Source: Hyphomonas sp. (GTDB taxonomy: Bacteria; Pseudomonadota; Alphaproteobacteria; Caulobacterales; Hyphomonadaceae). Taken from it: a stretch of 64,000 nt of DNA. How positions within the stretch are numbered: position 1 is the stretch's first letter; the number at the start of each line of letters is the position of its first letter. Positions 55,657 through 64,000 of the stretch are shown here, in pieces. The DNA is taken from contig NZ_CP051230.1 of NCBI RefSeq assembly GCF_017792385.1, positions 1,798,001-1,862,000 on the forward strand, written 5' to 3'. The notes under the pieces are model-generated. The model saw nothing but the letters and a program-made list of their open reading frames with translations, was not told where the DNA came from and ran no database searches. The position numbers were made by a program, and so were the translations under genes.

Positions 55657-58600
55657 ATGTCGTACTTCGTATCGGGCGGGCGGGGAATTGGCCGGACCTT
55701 GGTCGCAGCCGTCTTGATCGCCGCGCTTGCGGCGTGCGGAGGCGACAAGGAAACCCGGACGTCGGACACGCCCAGCGATGAAGGCACCATCGTGACGCGT
55801 TCCCCGTCCGACAATGTGGCCGCCCGTCAGCGGGAGCGCCGACGGCAGGCCGCCCAGGCCGAAGCCGAACAGGATTTCACCTATTTCCGGTATCGCATCG
55901 ACACCGGTACGGAACAGCCGCTTGCCTGTTTCGTCTTTTCCGCGCCGCTGGACCCGGAAACCGATTATTCGCCCTATGTCGAATTCCGCCCTGCGTTCCG
56001 TCCGGCCCTCAGCGTGGAGGGAAGGGAATTGTGCGTTGGCGGCCTGACATTCGGATCGGAACGGTCCGCGACCCTTTTGTCCGGTCTGCCATCTGCGGAC
56101 GGGCGCACGCTGAAGAATAGCGAAACCGTCCCGATCGATTTCGCTGACCGCCCGCCCTATGTCGGGTTCAAGGGAGCGGGTGTTATCCTGCCACGCGAGA
56201 ACGCCGATGGCCTGCCGATCGAAACGGTCAATGTCGACGAAGTTGAAGTCACCGTGTCTCGGGTCAACGACCGGGCGCTGGCCTTCAAGTCGATCTCCCA
56301 GGGACAGACCAATGCTCAGGGCCGCTACGGCTATACATGGGGCGAGGACAATCCGGACGATGTCCAGGAAGTGCTGTTCAACGGCCGCATGGCCATCGCA
56401 AATGAGCAGAACGCGCCCATCGTGTCCGTCTTTCCGCTTCAGGATGTCGTCGGACCGCTGGAGCCGGGCGCATATTACGTCACCGTCAAGGATGCGGCCG
56501 ATCTGAGCAGCGCGGAGCAGCCTCCGGCATCCTCCAGCCGCTGGATCATGATGACGGATCTCGCCATCACCGCCTATGAGGGCGGCAATGGCCTGGATGT
56601 CACCCTGCGGTCCCTTCAGGATGGCCGCCCCGTTCCGGACACGACGGTTCAACTGGTGGCGCGCAACAATGATGTGCTGGCGGAAGGGCGAACCAATGAG
56701 GTGGGCCGCATCGCGTTCGATGCGCCGATCACCAATGGCCAGGGCAATATGGAACCCAAGCTCATCCTCGCCTACAGCGCGAAGGGCGAACTGGCCGTGC
56801 TGGACCTGACCCGCGCACCGGTTGATCTGTCGGAATATGCGGTGGGTGGACGGCGCACCTCAGGTGACATTGACGCCTTCATGTACACCGAGCGGGGCAT
56901 TTACCGTCCCGGCGAGACGGTTCATCTGACCGCGATGCTGCGTGACCGTGCCGGCCGGGCGATTGAGGATCGTGCAGGCAATCTCGTGATCTATCGCCCG
57001 AACGGGCTGGTGGCGGACCGCATTCGTTTCGACGATCCGGACGCTTCTGCCGTCATCGAGGCGTATGAACTGGCGCAAGGCGCCTCGCGCGGGCAATGGC
57101 GTGCCACGGTCGAAATCGATGGCGTTTCCGAAGCGGCGGGCAGTGTCAGCTTCGCGGTCGAGGATTTCGTGCCGCAGCGCATTGCGGTCGATCTGAGCAC
57201 GGATTCCGACACGCCGGTCCTGTTGGGTGAGACCCGGCAGGTCGAGGTCGCGTCCCGTTTCCTCTACGGTGCGCCGGGCGCTGGCCTGACGGTCAAATCC
57301 GAAGCGCGCATCGAGGCCGCGCCGAACCCGTTCCCGGCGTTTGACGGATTTCACTTCGGTCGTCATGACGAAAGCTTCCGCGAACGCATTCTGGAAATGG
57401 ATGATGTGACGACAGACGGGGCAGGGGTGGCCACTGTCAATCTGGCCCCCGGAAATGCGGGCAGCAATGCCGGGCGTCCCTTGCGCATCAATGCCGTGGT
57501 CAGCGTTCTGGAACCAGGTGGGCGCGCCGTCACCGAAAGCGTGCGTGTCCCGTATCGTCCGGAACGCCTCTATCTGGGAATGAAGCCCGGATTTGAGTAT
57601 TCGGTCGAAGAAGGCCAGGACGCCGCCTATGAAGTGGTGGCCATCAATGAGGCCGGCCAGGCAATTGCCCAGAGGCTGAACTGGAAGCTTCTGGCCATCG
57701 ACTATCACTATGACTGGTATCGCGACGGAGATCAGTGGCGCTGGCGGCGTTCCCGCACAGTCACAAAAGTCAATGAAGGCATCGTCACGACACCTGAGGG
57801 CGGCAGCGCGGAAATCCGTGTGTCCGGACTGGACTGGGGCAGCCACGAACTTGTTGTGGAAGGCACGGATGCGAATGCGTCTGCGGCCGCCAGCGATGAT
57901 TTCTATGTCGGTTGGGGCGGCGGTGTGTCCGAAGATGGGGCCGAGGCCCCGGACCGGGTGCGTGTCATCGGGCCGGACAAGGCGCCTTCGGCCGGCCAGA
58001 GCGCCGACATAACCATCGTGCCGCCCTATGAGGGGCAGGCACAGATTGTTGTCGCCACCGACCGCGTCCTGTCTGTCCAGAATCTTTCCGTCAGTGCACA
58101 GGGCACCAATGTCACCCTGCCGGTCACGGATGATTGGGGTGAAGGCGCCTATGTGATGGTGTCGGTCTATACCGAACGGGACCCGATCCTGCGAGCCAAG
58201 CCGCGCCGTGCCGTCGGTGTGATTCATGTGCCTGTCGATCTTGGCTCGCGGACATTCGACATGTCGCTCAATGCGCCAGATGTGGCCCGCCCGGTCGGCG
58301 AGCAGGTGATCGAGGTCGAGATAGACAATGGCCCACGTGAACCGGTGTTCCTGACGCTGGCCGCTGTCGATGAAGGCATCCTGCGTCTCACGAAATTCCA
58401 GAGCCCGGATCCGGTCAGCTACTATTATGGCAAGAAGGCCCTCGGGGTCGAAATGTACGATGATTATGGTCGGCTCCTGGATCCCAATATGGGCTTGCCG
58501 GCGGAAGTGCGCACCGGCGGCGACCAATTGGGCGGCGAAGGTCTGTCTGTGGTCCCCGTGAAATCCGTTGCCCTGTTCTCTGGGCTTGTTGATGTCGGCC

Positions 58601-60630
58601 GGTCCGGAAAGGCAAAGGTCCGGTTCGACCTGCCGGAGTTCAATGGGGAATTACGCCTGATGGCGGTCGCATGGTCGAAATCAGGCCTCGGCTCTGCCGA
58701 AGCCAGCATGATCGTACGGGAGAAAGCGCCGTCTGATCTCATCATGCCGCGTTTCCTGGCTCCGGGAGATGAAGCCCAGATCACGGCCAGCATCGACAAT
58801 GTCGAGGCAGGTCCGGGGGAGTTCACCGCGGAGATATCGGCGCAAGGACCTGTCGACGTGGCCGATGGCCGGTTGACCCGGTCTCTGGCCACCGGTGCGC
58901 GGGCGGATGTGCCCGTCCGGGTGGACGCGACGTCCGAAGGCATTGCGACCGTCAAGCTGGAAGTCGCCGGTCCGAATGATTTCGAAACCGAGCGTTCCTA
59001 CCAGATCCAGACGCGGTCTCCCTATCTGCCGGTCACAAAGATCAGCCGTCAGATGATGCAGCCCAGCGATACGTACTCTGTCACGGCAGACCTCCTGGAC
59101 GGGCTTGTGCCGGGATCCGCCTCGATCAGCGTGGGGTATTCGACACTTCCGATGGACCCCGCAACGCTCTACGCGTCCCTGGATCGGTATCCCTATGGGT
59201 GCACCGAACAGACGACCAGCCGGGCGATTCCCTTGCTCTATTCCGAGCAGCTGATCGCGATGGGCGCGCCCGAGAGCCGGGATGATCCGAAGACCCGTAT
59301 CCAGACGGCGGTCAACACGCTATTGAACCGTCAGGGCTCTGATGGTGCCTTCGGCCTGTGGCGGGAAGGGGATGGCTATGCGTCTCCCTGGCTGGGGGCC
59401 TATGTGACGGATTTCATGTATCGCGCGAAGCAGGCGGGCTATGCCGTGCCGGATGAGTCGCTCGATCGCGCCTATGGCGCCCTGCGGGCTGTCTCCACCG
59501 GAGATGCCTGGCGTGTCTATGGCTATGACACGGATGTGTATGAAAGCCGGTATTCCAACGATACGGCTGAAAAGCTGATGCAGCGGTCCTCCGCCTATGC
59601 GCTCTACGTGCTGGCCAAGGCAGGCAAGGCCGATATTTCGCGCCTGCGCTATCTGCATGATCGGGAGCTGAATGCGATCGACAGTCCGCTGGCCCGGGCA
59701 CACATCGGTGCGGGCCTGGCGATGCTCGGCGATCGCGCGCGGGCCGCCTCTGCCTTTGAGGCAGCTGAGAAAGCGCTCGGCTACAACAATACCGGCGACT
59801 ACTACCAGACACCCTTGCGGGACGAGGCGGCCATACTGGCGCTGGCGTCAGAGGCCGGGCTCTTGGAAGTCGTGGAACGCCTGGCAACCCGGCTCGGGGA
59901 AGATGCGCCGGACCCGAGCGGTCTGACCACGCAGGAAAAGGCGTTCGCGCTCCTGGCCGTGGATTCCCTGAACAGGGGCGCGGAAGGTTTCCGCCTGAAA
60001 GTCGAGGGACTGGGCCGTGGCAATAACAATGACCGCCAATACGCCCTGACAGAGGCGCAGGCCGAAGACGGCGTGACCTTTACGCTCGAAGGCAAGGCGC
60101 CAATGTTCCGGACGGTTCTGGTCAGCGGCGCACCGGAAACGCCGCCATCCTCGGCCTCTTCGAAGCTGGGGGCGGACAAGACCTACTTTACCCTGACGGG
60201 GGGACGTGTGGACCTGTCCCGCGTCCGGCAGGGCGACCAGTTGGTGGTGCGCCTGACCGTGTCTCCGCACGAGCGCCGGCTCAATCCGGTGATTGTGGCC
60301 GACCTGCTGCCGGCCGGCTTCGAGATCGAGTCCGTGCTGACCCCGGCAGATGGCCGCCGGGAGTATGGCGGATCGGGCGCGTTTGCCTATCTCGGCAAGA
60401 TCGCCAGCGCGCAGACGGCACAGGCTCAGGATGACCGGTTCGTCGCCGCCGTGGACGTCTATGCCGAGCCGGTGACGCTGGCCTATGTCGTGCGCGCGGT
60501 CACGCCGGGTGAGTTCGCGATGCCGGGCGTTGTCGCCGAAGACATGTATCGGCCGGACGTGTTCGCCCGCTCTCGCGCAGGCCGGGTCACGATCACCGCA
60601 CAGCCCGGTACGATGGGCGGTGGCCAGTAA
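55657..60630 (+). CDS. yfhM: Bacterial alpha-2-macroglobulin lipoprotein
   Basis: A 1657-residue periplasmic protease inhibitor/trap. Lipobox LAAC (Cys27) anchors it to a membrane. Macroglobulin-like beta domains fill residues about 60-1000, including YTERGIYRPGETVHLTAMLRD, the usual MG start. The thioester motif Cys1182-Thr-Glu-Gln1185 sits in PYGCTEQTTSR, ahead of the helical thioester domain (GAFGLW... to 1440) and a C-terminal receptor-like domain (PAGFEIESVL). Bacterial MG proteins are thought to protect the envelope from proteases during cell damage, with PbpC repairing the wall. Four bases before pbpC. Confidence 0.94.
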   Translation: MSYFVSGGRGIGRTLVAAVLIAALAACGGDKETRTSDTPSDEGTIVTRSPSDNVAARQRERRRQAAQAEAEQDFTYFRYRIDTGTEQPLACFVFSAPLDPETDYSPYVEFRPAFRPALSVEGRELCVGGLTFGSERSATLLSGLPSADGRTLKNSETVPIDFADRPPYVGFKGAGVILPRENADGLPIETVNVDEVEVTVSRVNDRALAFKSISQGQTNAQGRYGYTWGEDNPDDVQEVLFNGRMAIANEQNAPIVSVFPLQDVVGPLEPGAYYVTVKDAADLSSAEQPPASSSRWIMMTDLAITAYEGGNGLDVTLRSLQDGRPVPDTTVQLVARNNDVLAEGRTNEVGRIAFDAPITNGQGNMEPKLILAYSAKGELAVLDLTRAPVDLSEYAVGGRRTSGDIDAFMYTERGIYRPGETVHLTAMLRDRAGRAIEDRAGNLVIYRPNGLVADRIRFDDPDASAVIEAYELAQGASRGQWRATVEIDGVSEAAGSVSFAVEDFVPQRIAVDLSTDSDTPVLLGETRQVEVASRFLYGAPGAGLTVKSEARIEAAPNPFPAFDGFHFGRHDESFRERILEMDDVTTDGAGVATVNLAPGNAGSNAGRPLRINAVVSVLEPGGRAVTESVRVPYRPERLYLGMKPGFEYSVEEGQDAAYEVVAINEAGQAIAQRLNWKLLAIDYHYDWYRDGDQWRWRRSRTVTKVNEGIVTTPEGGSAEIRVSGLDWGSHELVVEGTDANASAAASDDFYVGWGGGVSEDGAEAPDRVRVIGPDKAPSAGQSADITIVPPYEGQAQIVVATDRVLSVQNLSVSAQGTNVTLPVTDDWGEGAYVMVSVYTERDPILRAKPRRAVGVIHVPVDLGSRTFDMSLNAPDVARPVGEQVIEVEIDNGPREPVFLTLAAVDEGILRLTKFQSPDPVSYYYGKKALGVEMYDDYGRLLDPNMGLPAEVRTGGDQLGGEGLSVVPVKSVALFSGLVDVGRSGKAKVRFDLPEFNGELRLMAVAWSKSGLGSAEASMIVREKAPSDLIMPRFLAPGDEAQITASIDNVEAGPGEFTAEISAQGPVDVADGRLTRSLATGARADVPVRVDATSEGIATVKLEVAGPNDFETERSYQIQTRSPYLPVTKISRQMMQPSDTYSVTADLLDGLVPGSASISVGYSTLPMDPATLYASLDRYPYGCTEQTTSRAIPLLYSEQLIAMGAPESRDDPKTRIQTAVNTLLNRQGSDGAFGLWREGDGYASPWLGAYVTDFMYRAKQAGYAVPDESLDRAYGALRAVSTGDAWRVYGYDTDVYESRYSNDTAEKLMQRSSAYALYVLAKAGKADISRLRYLHDRELNAIDSPLARAHIGAGLAMLGDRARAASAFEAAEKALGYNNTGDYYQTPLRDEAAILALASEAGLLEVVERLATRLGEDAPDPSGLTTQEKAFALLAVDSLNRGAEGFRLKVEGLGRGNNNDRQYALTEAQAEDGVTFTLEGKAPMFRTVLVSGAPETPPSSASSKLGADKTYFTLTGGRVDLSRVRQGDQLVVRLTVSPHERRLNPVIVADLLPAGFEIESVLTPADGRREYGGSGAFAYLGKIASAQTAQAQDDRFVAAVDVYAEPVTLAYVVRAVTPGEFAMPGVVAEDMYRPDVFARSRAGRVTITAQPGTMGGGQ

Positions 60631-60633
60631 GCC

Positions 60634-62691
60634 ATGCTGACGCCTCGGCGTATCGTCATCGGGATGACCGCGCTGATCTTCGCGGTCGTCCTGGCTGACA
60701 TGTTGCTGCCCCCGCCGCTGGACCGGGCCGGAGAGATTTCCGCGCTCGTGACCGACCGCGAAGGCAAACCCCTGCGGGCCTTTCCGACGTCGGACGGCCG
60801 CTGGCGGTTTCATGGCGACCTGGACAAGATCGACCCGGAATTCATCGAGGCGCTGATCCGTGTCGAAGACAAGCGGTTCCGTGCCCATCGCGGGACCGAC
60901 TGGGCCGGTCTCGGACGTGCCCTGATCGACTCGGTCCGCGCTGGCCGAGTCGTGTCCGGCGGATCGACGATCACCATGCAGACGGCGCGGATGCTGGAAC
61001 CGCGTGATCGCACGGTCGGCTCGAAACTGATCGAGATCGCGCGCGCCTGGCAGATCGAGCGGCGCCTGTCCAAGGACGAGATCCTGGCGCTGTACCTGAC
61101 GCTGACGCCCTATGGCGGCAATCTCGAAGGTGTGCGCGCGGCCAGCTGGAGCTATTTCGGGCATGAGGCGGACCGCCTGTCCGATGACGAGATCGCCCTC
61201 CTGATCGCGCTGCCCCAATCGCCGGAAGTCCGCCGCCCGGATCGCCGTCCCGGTCAGGCCCGAAAAGCGCGTGACTGGGTGGCCACCAAGCTCGGCCGGT
61301 ACGGCGTGTTCAGCGCGGCCGATGTCGAGGACGTTGCCTCGCTGCCGGTGCCGGACCGGCGGCGTGACTTTCCCATGCGGGCCTGGCATGGCACCGCCAA
61401 GGCGCTGGCCAGCGGTCCGCGCGAGGATGTCCGCTCGACGCTCGATGCCGGTCTTCAGGCAGAGCTTGAGGCCATCGCCTTGCGCGCCGCAGAAGCCGAG
61501 GGCGCGGAGGTACAGGTTGCGGCCCTGATCGTCCACATCCCGACGCGCGGCGTGCGGGCGCTCGCCGGATCCGCGTCGCGCGACCGGGCAGGCGGCTGGC
61601 TCGACCTCACGGCGCAGGCCCGCTCTCCCGGTTCCACGCTCAAACCGTTCATCTATGCCATGGCCTTCGATGACGGACAGGCCGCGCCCCATACGCGCAT
61701 CTCCGATCTGCCCAAACGGTTTGCGTCCTACCAGCCCGAGAATTTTGACCGCATGTTCCGGGGCGATGTGCGCGTGTCGGACGCGCTGCAGCATTCCCTG
61801 AACGTGCCAGCGGTCCTGATGCTGGACAGGGTGGGACCTGAACGGTTCGCCGCCCAGCTCGCGCTCGCCGGCGCCCGGCCGCGCATCCAGGGCGGTGCCA
61901 GTCATGAGGCGGGGCTTGCCCTGGCCCTCGGCGGTGCAGGCCTGACAGCGCGGGAACTGGCAGTGCTGTATGCCGCGCTCGGCGATGGCGGTGTGGCCAA
62001 GCCGCTGGTCTGGCGTGCCGGCGAGGAGCCTGCCAGCCATGAGCGGATGGGCCGTCGTCTGGTCAGCGAGGAAAGCGCCGCCGATATCATTCGTATCCTG
62101 CAGAATGCCCCCACGCCCGAGGGGCGCATGCCGGGCCGCCTGACCCGGGGCGCGCCGCAGATCGCGTTCAAGACCGGAACGTCCTATGGCTTTCGCGACA
62201 GCTGGGCGGCGGGCGTATCCGGCCAGCATGCGATCGTGGTCTGGGTGGGCCGTGCCGATGGCGCCCCGCGCCCGGGCAAGACCGGCCGGGTGACCGCATT
62301 GCCCCTGCTGTTCGAAATTGCGGACCGAACCGCCCATCATTTGCGCGACGAGGGCGAGGGCCGGACACGCCTGACCACTCAGCGCCGGCGCGATCCGCAA
62401 CAGGCCCTTCAGGCTTTCCTGCCGGATGCACCGCCTGAAATCCTGTTCCCGCCCGCCAATGCCGAATTGTGGGCCGGCAGCGTCGATGGCAGTCCGGCCC
62501 GGCCCTTCGTGCTGGCGGGCCGGGGCGAGGGGCGGCTTGCCTGGTACATAGACGGTCAGCCGAGTGACACCGACGGGGCGGGCGCGCCGGTTTGGCGACC
62601 GGGCCAGGCCGGCTTCTACACAATCACGGCGGTGGACCCGCAGGGGCGGTCCTGCCAGGTCCGGGTCCGTGTGCTCACAGGGCCATCCTGA
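60634..62691 (+). CDS. pbpC: Penicillin-binding protein 1C
   Basis: A 685-residue bifunctional class A PBP. One N-terminal anchor (about 5-24) is followed by the GT51 domain (catalytic Glu79 in VEDKRFRAH; GGSTITMQTARML), then the transpeptidase domain with Ser334-x-x-Lys337, Ser388-Leu-Asn390 and Lys513-Thr-Gly515, and a C-terminal BiPBP_C-like domain (about 610-685). Length and layout match PbpC. Four-base gap after the alpha-2-macroglobulin gene; this linkage is a hallmark of the two families and suggests a joint envelope-damage response. Confidence 0.95.
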   Translation: MLTPRRIVIGMTALIFAVVLADMLLPPPLDRAGEISALVTDREGKPLRAFPTSDGRWRFHGDLDKIDPEFIEALIRVEDKRFRAHRGTDWAGLGRALIDSVRAGRVVSGGSTITMQTARMLEPRDRTVGSKLIEIARAWQIERRLSKDEILALYLTLTPYGGNLEGVRAASWSYFGHEADRLSDDEIALLIALPQSPEVRRPDRRPGQARKARDWVATKLGRYGVFSAADVEDVASLPVPDRRRDFPMRAWHGTAKALASGPREDVRSTLDAGLQAELEAIALRAAEAEGAEVQVAALIVHIPTRGVRALAGSASRDRAGGWLDLTAQARSPGSTLKPFIYAMAFDDGQAAPHTRISDLPKRFASYQPENFDRMFRGDVRVSDALQHSLNVPAVLMLDRVGPERFAAQLALAGARPRIQGGASHEAGLALALGGAGLTARELAVLYAALGDGGVAKPLVWRAGEEPASHERMGRRLVSEESAADIIRILQNAPTPEGRMPGRLTRGAPQIAFKTGTSYGFRDSWAAGVSGQHAIVVWVGRADGAPRPGKTGRVTALPLLFEIADRTAHHLRDEGEGRTRLTTQRRRDPQQALQAFLPDAPPEILFPPANAELWAGSVDGSPARPFVLAGRGEGRLAWYIDGQPSDTDGAGAPVWRPGQAGFYTITAVDPQGRSCQVRVRVLTGPS

Positions 62692-62737
62692 GGGAGCTTT
62701 CGCCCCATTGCTGACGCAGTTCGGCAACACGCCGACA

Positions 62738-62749
62738 ACACAATTGTGT
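62738..62749. repeat. Palindrome upstream of msrA
   Basis: ACACAATTGTGT, a perfect 12-bp palindrome in the 164-bp gap between pbpC and msrA, 106 bp before the msrA start. It may be an operator; no regulator is nearby. Confidence 0.3.
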
Positions 62750-62855
62750 CAACACTGTCCACGCGACCTTCACGGCGGGCGGTGGACCGCCATATGAGGG
62801 GAGCTGAAGCGGCGTGTGTCTGCCGCTGTATTGTATTAGAGTAACCGGACCCGTC

Positions 62856-63506
62856 ATGCGTACACCGTCTGCCCCCACACTGACCATTGCCGCCGGCCTT
62901 GCGGCCATGGCGCTTGCCTTCTTTTCGAATGCGGGCGCTGAAGACCAGCCCACACTGGAGACCCAGGGCAAACGCCTCTCTTCGGCGGTGTTTGCCGGAG
63001 GATGTTTCTGGTGCGTCGAGGCAGACTTCGACAAGGTCGATGGCGTGGTGGACACGATCTCGGGGTATACGGGCGGCGATCTGGCCAACCCGACCTATGA
63101 ACAGGTCTCGCGTGAGAATACCGGGCATTATGAAGCCGTGAAGGTTACGTATGACCCGGAAGTGGTCAGCTATGAAACGCTGGTCGACTATTTCTTCCGG
63201 CACGTCGACCCCACCGATCCCTACGGGCAGTTCTGCGACAAGGGCGACAGCTATCGTACCGCGATTTTCGTCGGCAGCCCGCAAGAGCGCGCCGTGGCCG
63301 AAGCCGAGATTGCCGACATCGAGGAGTCGGGCGTGCTGAAGGACCCGGTCATGACCCGGATCATCGATGCCGATACGTTCTGGCCTGCCGAAGGCTACCA
63401 TCAGAATTATTACAAGAAGAACCCGATCAAGTATCGCTACTACCGTACGGCATGTGGCCGCGATGGTCGGGTCAAGGCGCTCTGGGGCAATGCCGGCGAT
63501 CACTAG
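62856..63506 (+). CDS. msrA: Exported peptide-methionine (S)-S-oxide reductase
   Basis: A 216-residue MsrA with catalytic Cys50 in GGCFWC (Cys53 also present), the EVVSYETLVDYFFRHVDPTDPYGQFCDKGDSYRTAIF region in two blocks, and the TFWPAEGYHQNYY motif. It begins with a signal-like hydrophobic stretch (LTIAAGLAAMALAFFSNAGA), so repair of oxidised methionines probably occurs in the periplasm. The ATG at 62856 starts the signal; an upstream in-frame ATG at 62814 is less suitable. Converges with the glycosyltransferase gene, overlapping by 4 bp. Confidence 0.93.
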   Translation: MRTPSAPTLTIAAGLAAMALAFFSNAGAEDQPTLETQGKRLSSAVFAGGCFWCVEADFDKVDGVVDTISGYTGGDLANPTYEQVSRENTGHYEAVKVTYDPEVVSYETLVDYFFRHVDPTDPYGQFCDKGDSYRTAIFVGSPQERAVAEAEIADIEESGVLKDPVMTRIIDADTFWPAEGYHQNYYKKNPIKYRYYRTACGRDGRVKALWGNAGDH

Positions 63507-64000
63507 TCCTTGGGTGCAGGGCAGGGGGCTGGCTTGAACTCGCTCTGCCCGTCGAACCGCGCTTCCCATGCCGCCGTGCGATCCTGCCGGTCATGGCCCG
63601 TGCCGACATAGAGCTGGAACTCCCGTACGATCGGGCAGCCATTGCTGCGATGGCCGAGCGGGATGGACACGGTGCCAACATGTTCGAAGTCTGTGAAATC
63701 ACTGCGCAGTCTCGGGCGCATGCCCGGATGCAGGGAGGCCACAAGCACGCGATCTGCCAAGTCTCCCTCGAGCGGCACGGATTCGGAGAAGCTTTTCGGG
63801 CCGGCATATCTGCGCCATGAGATCAATGGCAGGTCACGGTCGCGGGCATAATAGTCGAGACCGTGCCAGGCCTCCCGCTCATCCACCAGAACAGATGTCG
63901 CGCCCAGCGCCTCGGCGTGGGCGAACACTTGCTCGGCGGCCGCATCCCAGCCGCGGGTCCGTTTCAGCGCATTGTCGAAGCCTAGTGCGGACGAGGTCGA
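63503..64000 (-). CDS. Glycosyltransferase family 39-like protein, C-terminal part (partial)
   Basis: The 3' end of a gene that continues past the right edge; 165 codons are visible and the frame stays open to base 64000. The segment near VLVDEREAWHGLDYYARDRDLPLISWRRY resembles the C-terminal periplasmic part of GT39/ArnT-like integral membrane glycosyltransferases, which typically contain an (Asp)-Arg-Glu....Tyr-Tyr-x-Arg pattern. The tail is Cys/Pro rich (PAPCPAPKD). Assignment rests on this short block only; the transmembrane part is outside the window. Confidence 0.6.
   Translation of the reverse strand, partial: STSSALGFDNALKRTRGWDAAAEQVFAHAEALGATSVLVDEREAWHGLDYYARDRDLPLISWRRYAGPKSFSESVPLEGDLADRVLVASLHPGMRPRLRSDFTDFEHVGTVSIPLGHRSNGCPIVREFQLYVGTGHDRQDRTAAWEARFDGQSEFKPAPCPAPKD

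Noticed and set aside
59848..62730. Minus-strand open frame of 960 codons opposite pbpC
   Set aside because: Antisense shadow of two recognised genes, with no domain and no start signal.
1..64000. CRISPR arrays, tRNAs, insertion sequences, integrases, toxin-antitoxin pairs or defence islands
   Set aside because: No repeat-spacer pattern, clover-leaf with CCA-type 3' end, transposase or integrase motif was seen on either strand; the window reads as core chromosome.

Overview
This 64 kb window looks like a chromosomal core-genome segment of an aerobic, GC-rich alphaproteobacterium. The closest fit is the Caulobacterales/Hyphomonadaceae group; this is an inference from gene content. The evidence is a petABC cytochrome bc1 operon linked to mtnP, a 180-kDa class NAD-glutamate dehydrogenase (GdhZ type), a sucCD-sucA-sucB arrangement, many short lipoproteins and a TipN-like polar scaffold candidate. 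I see no tRNA or rRNA genes, CRISPR arrays, insertion sequences, integrases or phage modules. Coding density is very high, and neighbouring genes often overlap by 1-40 bp.

Layout. 0-1.5 kb: a Cro-like regulator with a DUF2975 membrane partner, divergent from a small lipoprotein. 1.5-7 kb: hemF, divergent from petA-petB-petC, a GNAT acetyltransferase and mtnP. 7-11 kb: an acidic-tailed membrane protein, a HerA-like ATPase and an AI-2E family permease. 11-19 kb: gdhZ and an M1 metallopeptidase lipoprotein. 18.8-23 kb: GST-queG-mtgA, convergent with an MscS channel. 23-30 kb: accessory metabolism (two SDRs, a HAD protein, pterin dehydratase, a B3 metallo-beta-lactamase-fold lipoprotein, a VOC protein, an MFS pump). 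30-32 kb: yggT-DUF167-folD-HNH. 32-36 kb: a LytTR regulator divergent from DUF2141/DUF2306 genes, a PhoD-like lipoprotein and an MFS protein. 36-43 kb: sucC, sucD, sucA, sucB. 43-49 kb: a methyltransferase, a TM-helix mechanosensitive channel, chorismate mutase, an Hpt protein and the TipN-like protein. 49-55.5 kb: a DMT exporter, leuA, a TVP38 protein, bioB, an SDR, a CarF-type lipid desaturase and a DUF454 protein. 55.6-64 kb: an alpha-2-macroglobulin lipoprotein with pbpC, an exported MsrA, and the 3' end of a GT39-like glycosyltransferase.

Most genes are ordinary. The most interesting signals are in the spaces between them: (i) a leucine-rich leader peptide with alternative hairpins and a consensus -35 box upstream of leuA, (ii) a three-way-junction-like RNA fold followed by an intrinsic terminator between sucD and sucA, (iii) a likely small RNA (three stacked stem-loops, the last a terminator) on the minus strand near 44.1 kb, and (iv) perfect inverted repeats at the HTH/DUF2975 divergent promoter, upstream of the methyltransferase gene, and upstream of the CarF homologue. 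All are read by eye; no folding or database search was run.
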